Shown one piece after another: positions 38,827 through 49,937 of a DNA stretch of 64,000 nt. Below the pieces are notes generated by a model, which was not told the origin of the DNA, did not search any database, and worked only from the letters and a program-made list of their open reading frames with translations. The position numbers and the translations under genes were made by a program. The stretch's first letter is position 1. Every line of letters starts with the position of its first letter. This DNA comes from Agarophyton chilense (Eukaryota; Rhodophyta; Florideophyceae; Gracilariales; Gracilariaceae), in NCBI GenBank assembly GCA_030374765.1, contig JARGXX010000109.1, forward strand, positions 124,001 through 188,000, in the 5' to 3' direction.

Positions 38827-39783
38827 TTGTTCACCGAATAAAACATTTTTTATGTCAGAAACCTTGTTTCATAAACATTTCCTTTATGCCATATAGAGCC
38901 AGTTTACCCTCTTTATCTTGCCCAAAAAAGCTGCGAATTCTTCGCTTGGACAACAAAGCCAAGATCCGAGCTTATATCGGGCGACAGAATAAAACGAATC
39001 CCAAAAACTAAAAAAATTGAGAAAAAGCTCTGTTTCGCATAGAATAAAGCGAGCCTTTAGCCGTACCTCATCTTTTTCTAAAGCAAACACGCGTCGTATT
39101 AAACATTAGCTGTGCTGTGATACATCATCGTGCAGAAATCTGCAATAAATCTAGATTTTAGTGTTTTATGATTTAAGACGAGGCGATAAGTAAAAAAAAA
39201 ACTGTTAAACTATACAAAAAAAAATTCTTTTCAAAACGCACCATAAAAGTAGGCTTGCGTAATGTTTCGCTAAAAAAACTTATTATAAAGGTGTAAAAAA
39301 ACGTATTTTTTTGGACAAAAAATGTGAACCTGGACGACCCAGACTTCTACAACTTTTATTAACACGATCTTTGCAAAACTAAGGTGAAAAGTTTATCAGA
39401 GCACTCTAATAAACTATGTTTGGTTTAGAATGGCATAATTAAAGAAAACCCAACTAAGCTTGAGTTTATTAAGATTAAAATGGCTTTAAACTATTATTTT
39501 GAAGTTCAGAAAAACTATTGGTAATGTTTTCTGTACTTTTGGTATGGAATAAATTAGCTTTTTTAGCCAGATATTGCACCTGAACAAAACAAAAATTTAT
39601 GAAACAGTAGATAAATGATTTTAATATGACTGGTATCGATTAGCCATCACCCATTTGTGATCTACAATTTTTTAAACACTGCAGTAGAGCGTATCGTAGT
39701 TATACCGGCAGCGTCGCGCAGTAGAACTATCGTAGAGCGCGTGCGAAATCAGAAAGCGGGACCAAGTACCCCCTCTTCCGTGT
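38827..39783. other. AT-rich block with A/T runs
   Basis: Composition drops sharply in GC, with runs of 7-9 A at about 39192 and 39220 and many TTTA/AAAT words. Open frames are short and lack motifs. It could be the decayed interior of the adjacent DNA transposon or an unrelated AT-rich insertion. Confidence 0.45.
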
Positions 39784-39812
39784 GGAGCGACCATGTTCCA
39801 ACTGGTCGCTCC
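39784..39812 (+). repeat. Perfect 10-bp inverted repeat, GGAGCGACCA / TGGTCGCTCC
   Basis: Arms 39784-39793 and 39803-39812 around a 9-base loop form a strong hairpin. Just downstream, CTTGTCTCGGGAGA (39825-39838) recurs exactly at 40578-40591, so these may be parts of one element. Confidence 0.7.
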
Positions 39813-41404
39813 GGGGTTTGTTTACTTGTCTCGGGAGACGGACGCACGATCTCCGACATTACTTCGTGTGGTCACACGTGTCGTATGTTGTCGATTTTAG
39901 GTTCAACCCACCCCGTCTTTACCGGCGAAAGTTAGTCAAGATACCACAACGACCACGGCGTAGCCGTATGCAACTAACAAATTCTATTGCCGCGCTGCGC
40001 TTCACCTATCGTCGCACTGAGCTTCACCACGTAAACTGTGCGCTTTGTACCTTGTTCGCGTTTCTACTGCAGTTCCCCTGTGCGTGCCATTTCCAAAGTG
40101 AAACGTCTCTCGATCCAAAAATTGTTTAGAGCTCCGAGAAAGAAAAAACGCAATTTTCAACCAAGAGGTGAGCGAAAACGACAACTTCCGGTCTATCGAT
40201 ATAATGATCGCCGAGAGCTCAGGTTTCGATCAAAAACAAGAGCTTAACAAAAAAAATAGCGCAAAAACCTAAAATTCTCACGCGACAGCAAGAACCAAAT
40301 ATTTCCTAAAGCGAAGTTTGTCTTTGTGCAAAGAGAAAGATGAAAAGATGATAGAAAAGGGCAAAATATGCCGTTTTACAGCGGCAGAGAGTGCGCACGC
40401 TCCATCTCGGTATTTTTTTGAGGCGGGAACTCGTTCTCCGCGCAGCACGGTGCAGTACTTCTGCTGCCAAGGAAAAAGAGTAAAAGCGTCTCACGATGCG
40501 ACACTGCGGGAAGTTGCTGCAGAGCAAAGCGGTCGCTCAAATTATGTCGTACAATCACCTCTGTGGTATGCTACTGTCTTGTCTCGGGAGAGTGGTGACA
40601 CTCAACCGTAGAGAGCGCGGTGAATCTTAACGTTAGAATGTAGACGTAGTAAAGCTCGATGGGAAAAGGGCACCGTGAAAACTCACAGCGGCCAACAGCG
40701 GGGCGACTAGCCTATACCGTGTAGGTGAACGATGGTAGGCGTCAACGCGCGGGAAAGCCTGTGTGGTAGTTGAGAAACAATGAACCAAAAGGTATAGTCG
40801 TGACCCAAGTGGTGCCTGTCTTTATCAGATTAAGATGGGGGAGGTGCAGTTCCCTATATGCAGTGGACTGCACTCTCCAGATCACCCGGGAGGTGCCAGC
40901 AAGGCACGGTCTCTGACCTAGTGTCAGAGACCTGGCCAGCACTGGCTACAGTGCCAGGTGGCCACTCAACTACTGTGCTAAAATACATCTAATTACAATT
41001 ACTATTACTAACAATTACTCAACCAGAAGGTACATGTCAACACTACACGTGGCTGACAACACCTAGATGGTAGCTCGCCCGGAGCTGCATGGCCGATGAT
41101 TCCTCGCATCCATCATCTAAAAGGTCAGTGTAGTATATTGACAACCTCAAAGGTCAGACCTTCTGCCACTATACGACAAATTACGGCTATGCGATGAAAA
41201 TAAGCCATGATCAGGCAACCGGTTCCAATTATTAGTGCAATGCTCCTGCGACTGAAGGAGTAAAAAACGTAAAAGGTTATACAGGTTTGTAGAGCAGACA
41301 CCGGTGGGTGCGAACGGTATCTTCTTGAACATGTCGATGGAGATAGTGTGTTGTTCGCGCACCACAGCTCGCCAGTCTTGGCAGGATGGCTGTTCTAAAA
41401 TGGT
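39813..41404. other. Unassigned region before element 1
   Basis: 1.6 kb with no recognisable gene. The part from 40742 to 41130 has LTR-like texture: a TG start, the inverted match TGTGGTAGTTGAG / CTCAACTAC, ATTAC repeats and an ACACGTGG box reminiscent of the LTRs further right. It may be an old solo LTR, but its borders are not clear. Confidence 0.35.
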
Positions 41405-41850
41405 TGTGAAAGAGCAACGATAAAGGTTGAGCCCTGTAAACCGCCGGATCCTGAGGGAACTGATAGATGCCACGTGGACTGGCCGACCTCAGCTGGTCTG
41501 ATTTAGATTATTAATTTTTTTTAAATAGTTTAATAGATTAGCATTACAGTGCCAGGGAGATCCCAGCGTTTCGCCAGTACTATTTAACTGGCTCGAGTGA
41601 TGCCTCTCCCATAGAGTACGGTGGGCACCGTTAGGATACTAAATAACCCCCTTTGGTATATTAGTTCCACCCTTTGGTCTTCGAGCCATCGTTTCCGTAG
41701 CTTCAACCTGTAGGACTACGCAGTAAACGCCAGGCCATTGCACCAAGTACCCTGGGAGTGCCGCCGTCAAGGATTCGAACCTTAGGAACCGCTCTACCAC
41801 GCTACCACCGGTCGAGACCCGTACGCTGTCCCACCAGTCATTGCGTTATA
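41405..41850 (+). repeat. Element 1 5' LTR
   Basis: Begins TGTGAAAGAGC, contains a CACGTGG box near 41472 and matches 49938-50384 in direct and 48076-49198 in reverse orientation. It contains an antisense tRNA-like stretch (see separate entry). Confidence 0.8.
41766..41820 (-). other. tRNA-like sequence with A- and B-box motifs inside the LTR
   Basis: On the minus strand this reads TAGCGTGGTAGAGCGG (D-arm/A-box-like) and, only about 8 bases on, GGTTCGAATCC, a perfect B box flanked by a 4-5 bp T-stem. The anticodon arm is missing, so it is not a functional tRNA. Related copies are at 48106-48160 (+) and 50300-50355 (-). Confidence 0.6.
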
Positions 41851-41853
41851 TTC

Positions 41854-41869
41854 TGGTCTCCCGACTTAG
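41854..41869 (+). other. Primer-binding site of element 1
   Basis: TGGTCTCCCGACTTAG starts three bases after the LTR. It begins with TGG, as expected for pairing with a tRNA CCA end, and is identical to the site in element 3 (61165-61180, opposite strand). It is not the common initiator-Met site. Confidence 0.7.
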
Positions 41870-41885
41870 AATCCTCTAGGAATAA

Positions 41886-43490
41886 TTGAACGGACCACTG
41901 AAACGAAGAATTATCCGGATTCTAAACTTTGGTTTAATTCCCCAACGGACCAAAAGTACAGAAACAACCGCCATTATGGACGCAGGAAACACACCCAACC
42001 GACCAGACCATAGGACCCCCATGGAAAGAACAGTTGCCACTGCAACGCCGAAGATGTCGCCTGAACCTCATGTTGATAATGTTAGCAACTGCAGGAGCAC
42101 GAAAAGCCAGCCGCAAGGAGTACTGACTCCCCTGGACGACTCTGAGAGGATTCACCGAGAACCCACGGTAGCAGCGCGTTTACGAGAACGCCTCACCAGG
42201 GCCACCTCTAGGCCAGGAACACCACAAGGAGAACCCCGTAAGATCGAAGGAATTAGAGAGAATACTCCCACAGGGCTTGCTGACCTTCTCTGGTTCCGTC
42301 TCCGTGAGCTCTGCTCAGCCCATGTGGACTCCATTGTGAACATGCGACTGGCCACGGCGATCGCTTACCATACGGATTACCTCCTTACGCGAATCGTCCC
42401 CAAGGTCATGGAGTCTGAGCTGTTCTTAGACTCCCTCATTCAGGCCGGTCAAGGAGCAGTCACCAGCCAGTCAGGCAACGCGGTCTCTAGGACCACTTCA
42501 CAAGTCAACCATCTGGCTTCCATATGGCAACCCCCTACCGAACCCCCGGGAGTGGCGGGATTACCCGCCCCTTACCGGGAACACCATCAGGAAAATCCAA
42601 TGGAAGGACAATCTAGGAGCAGAATAGATGCTCCGCGTCTCGAAAAGAGACCGATTGCCCTACCCAAAGGACAATATGAGGAACAGCGACCTCAGGGCTC
42701 CATCTATTCTGATAAAGAGATCGATCCTTTAGGTCCCTATTCCGCTGGAAAGAAAAGAAGTAACCGCAGGAGAAAGAAGAACAGAAGAAGCAAAAGAAGA
42801 GACCATTCGGACGCGAGTGATTCCGAATCGGCCTCGACCTAAACGACCGACTCGGAAGTGGATGAAACAGCCGTTCGAGGCCTCAAACCACTGGCAACAA
42901 CCAACGATCTTTTTCTTAAGGTTGTAGACAACCGGAATTACCGGCTGGCCGACAGGTCCCCGAAATATCCGGGTTCGGTGGCTCGCAGAATCGCCAAATG
43001 GGCCAAACTGATGCAACTAACCATTACAGACAAGTTCTCGGGTTTCGATCCCATTACTGTCCTTAGGTTTCTCAGTTTGTTCCGTACGGCCTACGATCAG
43101 AACGGTGTCCACGAGGGCGCCGCTCTGTACCTTTGCCAATTCTTCCTTACAGAACAGGCCCGTTTCCGAGTGGTTTCGAAGATATCTGGCATAACTTACC
43201 TCGTGGATGCTCAAGACCGTGAGCTCCTCAGGTTATACCCACAGGTTGTTCATTACCTTTTGGAAACTTACGCCACGGATGACGTTATAATGGATGCCCA
43301 CCAGGAATTAATCTCCTTTAGGCAGAGCTCCAACATGACCGAATCGGCTTTCACAGACGACGTATGGAAGAAGGCTTACCGATGTGGAAATTTGTTTTCC
43401 GAAAGACGGCTCAAACGTCACTTCATCACGGGACTACTCCCTGCCATTCGGACACATGTCCGCAATTACAACACGGAAAACCCTCAATAC
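41886..43490 (+). pseudogene. Element 1 gag region (fossil)
   Basis: Gag of the Ty3/gypsy type: a Pro/Arg-rich N-part, a Lys/Arg-rich stretch at about 42750, then the capsid-like segment with FSGFDPITVLRFLSLFRTAYD and ALYLCQFFLTEQARFRV. It matches the element 2 gag region in inverted orientation throughout. Decayed; it stops matching near 43490. Confidence 0.75.
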
Positions 43491-43745
43491 TTGTATTATC
43501 AGCTCTACGGAGAGAGCAGACACCTGCGACAGTGTTCGGGACTGCCGAATGGGTGCTTGCGGCTAAGGGGACAGTGTGGTAGAGCACAACACTAGAGAGC
43601 TAGAATGGGGGTTGTAAGGCCCCACTCGCCAATGAGGGTGGTGGGTACTATGGAACGGACAACTACTTGTTGTAGCTTGTCCGGATCTCCGGTTAAGGAA
43701 TCCTGGACAAGGAACAAGTGCGTTGTGAACCCGTTTGTTGTCTCC
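43491..43745. other. Unexplained block between element 1 and element 2
   Basis: A stretch of about 255 bp or more that matches neither gag nor pol of the two flanking elements by eye. It may be another small insertion or the scar where the two elements meet. Confidence 0.35.
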
Positions 43746-43746
43746 T

Positions 43747-44591
43747 TTACTTTGGAGTCGGCGCTCCCCTCTGTGTCTTAAGTACAGTGCACAGGGCTGA
43801 ACGCCGCACATAATAATATCTAGATATAAACTTGGTTAGCCGATTATCCCCTCTACAAAACGGGATAATGGTTGCCATGTGGCTACTCACTACAGTATAT
43901 GCGCCGTTGACGAACCGTCGGTAAACGTTGCACAAGCCCACGAAGGATCGTAGTTCCGTGTGGGTCCTAGGAGGCTTAGCCTGGGGAAGCGCATTTGTGG
44001 TCCGTGTGGCCACCTTTAGCTTTCCTGGGAGGAGGACGTGACCGAGATAGTCCACTGCAGCCTGGAAGAAAGCGCATTTGCGGAGTTTCAGTGTTACTCC
44101 AGCGTCCTGTAGGACTGTTAGCACCTTCTTCACGTGGGGAAAGTGTTCCTTTACGGTCCGTGAGAAGATTCTAACGTCATCCCAATAGACCAGGGCGAAC
44201 TTCCATTTGACTCTGGACAGTATAATGTCCATTACCCGTTGGAACGTGGCAGGTGCATTCTTTAAACCAAAGGGCATGCGAGTAAATCTGAACAGACCTT
44301 CATGGGTGGTAAAGGTTGTCAGCGCTCTCGTGTGTTTGGCCAAAGGGATTTTCCAATCTCTCGAGTTAGCTTCCAGTGTGGTAAATACGACAGTTTCGCC
44401 TAAGGAATCCAGACAGTCGTCCATGCGGGGTATCGGGTATGGGTCTTCTTGGTTACTGCGTTCGGCTTCCTGTAGTCGACACAAAACCTGACGGAGCCGT
44501 CTTTCTTCGCCACGAGGACAAGGAAACTTGCCCATTCGGATTGGTTTGGCGGCGCCGGCTCTATGACTTGAGCTTTGCGCCTCTTTTCCAT
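43747..44591 (-). pseudogene. Element 2 reverse transcriptase part (fossil)
   Basis: Ty3/gypsy RT features are visible: FCVDYRK, PIPRMDDCLDSLG, FRFTRMPFGLKNAPATFQR, the YWDD-type active-site strand, and YLGHVLLPG followed by ELRSFVGLCNVYRRFV in the thumb. It ends before RNase H. Confidence 0.8.
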
Positions 44592-44639
44592 CTGGTCGGC
44601 GACAATTTACCTACCTTTAAGGCTGGTACGGTATGGGTG

Positions 44640-45674
44640 CTAAAACTGTGGTCTAGCATCATCCTGAAGGTCAATGCGGTGTGTAGTGGCTCTGATTGTG
44701 CCCAATCTACCCGACCACATGGCCTGGTATTTCCTGAGGAGATCAAGTACCTGGGGCCTAGAGGATTCGAATTCTTCGCCGATGGCGACCGTTTCCTCCC
44801 TGGAGTCGACGTCCTCGTCGGGAAATGGCGTCGCAACATTATCCATTTTGGCCTCCATAATCGCCACGGGCGCGGGTAGAGTGATACCAGTCACTGTACC
44901 TTTAGGTAACCGCACGGGTTTATCTCGGAAGTTGCTGATTGTGACCAAAAAGGACCTGTTGGGGTGGATGTCAAATACCCCATCGCCCATCAAGGTAAAA
45001 TGCTTCAGAACCGTTTTCGGGTGGTTCTGAATCGTTACGAGACCTGAGGACTGGGAATGGACCGATACAGCGATTGGGGTCATCGGGGGTATCGTTATGC
45101 TCTTTGACAGGCGAACCTTATTGGACTTCGTGTTGTCGGAGACCACCGCTCGTTTGTGGTTAGCTTCTGGCCCTGGAGTTGAACCAGTTATGAAGATGGA
45201 AGGAGCGCGGTAAAACGTGACTTTTTTAAGGCCTGGATAAATGGCCTTAATGTATCGGTCGATAAAGGAGGTCCCTAGGATTGCCTCGGCGCCCAAGTTA
45301 GGGCGTACAAGAAACCACGTGCGGACTTTGAATTATCCTGCCTGGAGGTAAAGTGGTACTATCCCTTCAATATCTATTGGTCTACGAGACGCATCGGTAA
45401 TCCTTGGAATCTTCCTTGCCTGAACAAAATCTTGCCAACCCAGTGGGAGCAGCTTAGGATGGACCAAGTTGGGACCAGCGCCTGTGTCCAATACAGCTGT
45501 GTTCACTCGACAGTTGTTGGAACGAAGTCTTACGGTTACTCGAACTTTATAGTTCTCTTTCCTGAGGATACAGACGGGGTGGTTATTGTGTTCCAATTGT
45601 AGTTCATCCTGAGTGGTCCATTGTGGTTGGTTTGTATTGGGAGGTGAGGAGCTCTTTGGCTCATGACCGTCCAA
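44640..45674 (-). pseudogene. Element 2 protease and linker part (fossil)
   Basis: A retropepsin-type strand (VLDTGAGPNLVH) lies near 45490; a second strand GAEAILGTSFIDRYI near 45290 is typical of the pepsin-fold C-part in gypsy elements. A linker follows, up to the RT region. Confidence 0.7.
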
Positions 45675-48041
45675 TTGGGTGAGGCAGGGGCTTCAAGAGG
45701 GAGAGTTTGCCTCGAGTCGACCCTATACGAGTTTTCCGAGGGGGTTTCCGTTTCTTCCTGAGGATAGGGTTCTTCCACGGGGTCGTCCGTAGGATCTACA
45801 ATGGCGTGGATCTGTGGGGCTTTGATCGGAGTGTCCGGAGGCGTGGCATAGCGTGAGCTTCCAGGGGTTGCTGTGGTTCGTTGCTCTGCCCTGTTATATG
45901 TTCCTTCGGATCTCCGCACCCGGTAATTCTCTTCCCTTAGGGCTAGGAGGGTTTTACGTGCGTCCTCAGGCAGATAACTCGTACAATCACAAGGTTGGGT
46001 CACGGAAAGGCAGAGGAAGCAAGCCCTTGGGGAGCGAACCAAAACGTCCTTGCGGGGCGGAAAGGGACAGTACTTAGGTGTCGGTTGTCCAGTGGTCGCT
46101 GTAGGTCATTCGGAGGTGTATGATGGGGGCCCGGACGGAGGAGCAATGAAATTGACCGCGAGGACATCTACTAAATTGGCGTTATGGAGTGAAGCATCCA
46201 TTTCCGACTCCGTGGAGCTAACCAAATGGGCTTGGTTGGGTTTACGCAACGGAGCTACGTGAACTCTGGTTATATCAGCGTTGCGCCTGGAGGTCCTGTA
46301 GGTTTTTCCATAACCCTCGGCGTAGGTAACGAGCCTTCGGAAGGAGTATTGCGGGTTTTCCGTGTGGTAATTGCGCACATGGGTCCGAATGGCAGGGGGC
46401 AATCCCGTGATGAAGTGGCGTTTAATCCGTCCTTCGAAGAACACGTTTCCACATCGGTAAGCCTTCTTCCATTGGTCGCCTGCGAAAGCCGATTCGGTCA
46501 TGTTGGAGCTCTGCCTAAAGGATATTACTTCCTGGTGGGCATCCATTATAACGACATCCATGGCGTAGGTTTCCAAGAAGTAATGACCAACCTGAGGGTA
46601 TGACCTGAGGGTATGACCTGAGGAGCTCACGGTCTTGAACATCCACGAGGTCAGTTGTGCAAGATGTATTCGAAACCACCCGGTCACGCGCCTGTCCTGT
46701 AAGGAAGAATTGGAAAAGGTACAGAGCGGCGCCCTCGTGGACACCGTTCTGATCGCAGGCCGTACCGAACAAACTGAGAAACCTAAGGACAGAAATGTGA
46801 TCGGAACCGGAGAACTTGTCCGTAATGTTTGGTTGCATCCGTTTGGCCCATTTAGCAACTGTGCGAGCCTCAGAACCAGAATATTTCGCGGACCTGTCGG
46901 CCAGCCGGTAATTCCGGTAGTTTAGAACCTAAAGAAAAAGTTCGTTGGTTGTTGTCAGTGGTTTGAGGCCTCGAACGGCAGCCTCATTCACTTCCGAGTC
47001 GGTCGTTTCGGTCGAGGCCGATTCGGAATCACTCGTGTCCGAATGGTCTCTTCTCTTGCTGCTTCCTTTCATCTTTCTCCAACGGTTTCTTCTTTTCTTC
47101 TTTCCAGAGCAGTAGGGACCTAAAGGATCGATCTCTCTATCTGATCCGATGGAGCCCTGAGGTCGCTGTACCTCATATAATCCGTCGGGTGGAGCAAGCG
47201 GTCTCTCTTCTAGACGCGGAGCTTCTCTTCGGCGCCTCGGTTGTCCCTCCCTCGGATTCCCTTGATGGGCAACCTGTCTCTCATCTAGACGCGGAGCTTC
47301 TCTTCTGCTCCTAGATTGTCCCACCATGGGGTCTTCCTGATGGTATTCCTGGCGAGGGGCGGATAACGCCGCCACTCCTGGGGGTTCGGTAGGAGGTTGC
47401 CATATGGAAGCCGGATGGTTGACTTGTAGAGTGGTCCTAGGGACCTTGTTGCCGGACTGGCTGGTGACTGCTCCTTGAACGGCCTGAATAAGGGAGTCTA
47501 AGAATAGCTCAAACTCCATGACGTTGGGGACGATTCGCGTAACGAGGTAGTCCGTATGGTCAGCGATCGCCGTGGCAAGTCGCATGTCCACAATGGAATC
47601 CAGATGGGCAGAGCAGAGCTCACGGAGACGGGGCCAGAGAAGGACGGCAAGTCCGTCCGGAATATTCTCTTTAATTCCTTCGATCTTACGTGGTTCTCTT
47701 TGTGGTGTTTCTTGCCTAGAGGTGGCCATGTTGAGGCGTTCTCGTAAACCCGCTGCTACCGTGGGTTCTCGGCGAATCCTTTCAGGGTCGTCCTTGGGAG
47801 TCAGTACTCCTTGCGGCTGGCTTCTCGTGTTCCTGCGGTCGCTAGCTGTATCAACCTGAGGGTCAGGCGACATCGCCGGCGTGGTAGCCGCACTTTGTTC
47901 TGCCGTAGGAGTCCTATGGTCCGGTCGGTTGGGTGTGTTTCCTGCGTCCATAATGGCGGTTGCTTCTGTACTTCTGGTCCGTTGGGGAATGAAACCAAAG
48001 GTTTGAATCTGGATAATTCTTCGTCCTAGTGATCCGTTCAA
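45536..48041 (-). pseudogene. Element 2 gag region (fossil)
   Basis: Inverted counterpart of the element 1 gag region, with the same SASTE-type Ser/Asp block, Lys/Arg block and capsid-like segment, extending further to a Cys-rich end (ACFLCLSVTQPCDCTSY) that resembles a degraded zinc knuckle near 46010. It also has an extra Arg-rich internal repeat (about 47200-47330) not present in element 1. Confidence 0.75.
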
Positions 48042-48075
48042 TTATTCCAAAGGTTTCAAAGTCGGTAGACCAAAA

Positions 48076-49198
48076 TGTAACGCAATGACGAGTGGGTCAG
48101 CGTACGGGTCTCGACCAGTGGTAGCGTGGTAGAGCGGGTCCTAATGTTCGATTCCTTGACGGCGGCACTCCCAGAGTACTTGGTGCAATGGCCTGGCGTT
48201 TACTGCGTAGTCCTACAGGTTGAAGTTACGGAAAAGATTGCTCGACGACCAAAGGGTGGAACTAATATACCAAACGGGGTTATTTAGTATCCTAACGGTG
48301 CCTACCGTACTCTAAAGGAGAAGCGTCACTCGAGCCAAGTAAATAAACCTGGCGAGGCGCTGAGATCTCCATGGAACTGTAATGCTAATCTATTATGTTG
48401 AGGTTTGATCGATTGTGCCCCCAAGCCCTTTGGAGTGTTGGAAATAGTGGAAAACATAAAGTGGATTTAAGCATGGGAACTTTTGGGCACCCTCCGCGCA
48501 AAAATGCATATGCGCCTCATCTCAATCTCAACTTGGAACGGCCATCTGATTGGCTACTGCAAATGCCGTCATGCAACGTGGTATGGACAAGTGGTCTGGT
48601 TCTAATGGGGCGTGTTGGGGCTTCGGCCCAAGTGGAGCGATTTGATTGGGCGAGAGCGCTGAATGAGCATGGGCTATGCAGTTGCAGAGAATGTGCGAAT
48701 GTGGGCTGGATACGGGGTTTGGCCGTAACAGCCAAATCTGGGCTGCGCGGGGTGTTTGGCACTGGCGCACCACTTTGGATGATTTTTTGAGTTTTTATTT
48801 GATATGCTTCATGTTTGAAATTGTTTTGGCGCGCAACTCCTCGTCGCACAGTGGCAAGCTGTGAGATGTGGTTGACCTGCCGACGGTCAGCACCCGCGGC
48901 GGAACTGCGTGCAAGGTAGTTACAGTTGTCAATGACGGTCGCCGACGACCACACTAAATTGTTAAGGCTGACTACCTTCCTTTGTTTCTCTTCTTTTATT
49001 TTTCTCTTCTTCTCGTCTTTCTCCCCTCTTCTTCCTTTTCCTTTACCTATCCTGCGCTCACGTTATGATATTTCACCAACTAAAATAAATAATAATCTAA
49101 ATCAGTCCAGCTGAGGTCGGCCAGTCCACGTGGCATCTGCAAGATCCTTCCGGGCCCGGCAGATTACAGAGCTCAACCATTATGACCGCTTCTTCACA
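48076..49198 (-). repeat. Element 2 5' LTR interrupted by a 0.69-kb insertion
   Basis: Matches the element 1 LTR in reverse orientation at 48076-48395 and again at about 49081-49198; the block between is a separate insertion. TGTG at 49198 (minus sense) and TTACA at 48076 mark the ends. Confidence 0.75.
48396..49080 (+). mobile_element. Insertion of about 0.69 kb in the element 2 LTR (probable solo LTR, copy A)
   Basis: Begins TGTTGAGG and ends in a long C/T tract. The segment around 48505-48600 (CATATGCG, TCTCAACTTG, CTGATTGGCTACTGCAAAT, CAAGTGGT) matches the insertion at 61272-61965 in reverse orientation. No coding capacity is seen. TSD not clear. Copies differ a lot, so it is an old family. 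Confidence 0.55.
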
Positions 49199-49937
49199 AT
49201 ATTGGCTAACCTTCGGGCGTCAAGATACATATGACAAAACCGCGGGGATTCTTCCAGAGAGGACGGCAAAATTGCATGAGGCACTGCCCGCGGAATCAGT
49301 CTAATGGTATGGTCATAGCGGTCCCTGGGACGTTCAATGGCCCCTTGGTATCCCGAGGAGCTCCCCGCTGCGTTGTTCGATGCCATGGTGTCGCTGCCCA
49401 CAGGCTGGTCCGCCGGGAAGTGATGAGGACGACCGACAGAAGCGACAAAGTCCAGAAGGAGAACGGCATATCCGACGGGCTTATAAGGCGAGTTCAGCAT
49501 CGCGCGCGAACAATGGAAAAGTACCACGATGGGAAGACGAGGTGACGGAAGTAACCCGAAAGTACTGGCAGGCGTCAACCACGGTGGGCGAAGCGCGAAT
49601 GGTCGCCAAGGGAAAAGCGGAGACTAAGAAAGGCCTCAATGACCGTCAGAGGAGAAGAAACCAATAGACCATTTCGGCAACGCAACGCCAAGAACGTGCC
49701 GGCGTTTCACATATGACCAGCGCTCACGGCGCGCAGGAGTTTCAGTCCTTAGGCAAATAAATTGCCAATCCGGCGCCATTCGTCAGCTCGCGCTTCCCCG
49801 CATCCCGGCAGGCGATGACGACGAGACGTCCCGTCGCGCCCAATGGTACAGAGAGCAACGAAGTGCTCACGTCCCCTGGGTCAATCATAAGGAAACCTGG
49901 ACTTCGCCGTCACGGTCGAATCCTAAGGAGGGAGCTT
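49199..49937 (+). pseudogene. 3' internal remnant of element 1
   Basis: Sequence between the nested element 2 and the element 1 3' LTR. It ends in a purine-rich tract immediately before the LTR, as expected for a polypurine tract. Encoded parts are not recognisable. Confidence 0.5.

Larger units (their letters stand above)
43746..49198 (-). mobile_element. Element 2: truncated Ty3/gypsy-like LTR retrotransposon (fossil), nested in element 1
   Basis: Same family as element 1, opposite orientation. In its own sense it has a 5' LTR (49198 to 48076), a primer-binding site (48072 to 48057, TGGTCTACCGACTTTG), gag (about 48041-45536), protease and linker (about 45674-44640) and the start of reverse transcriptase (about 44591-43870). 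RNase H, integrase and a 3' LTR are absent, so it is truncated at its 3' side; the exact end is uncertain. Several breaks are present. It must be younger than the element 1 insertion that it splits. Confidence 0.7.

Noticed and set aside
40742-41130. A defined solo LTR
   Set aside because: The texture is LTR-like, but neither end nor a target duplication could be fixed, so it is only noted as possible.
41766-41820. A functional tRNA gene
   Set aside because: Only D-arm- and T-arm-like parts are present; the anticodon arm and acceptor pairing are missing, and it lies inside an LTR.
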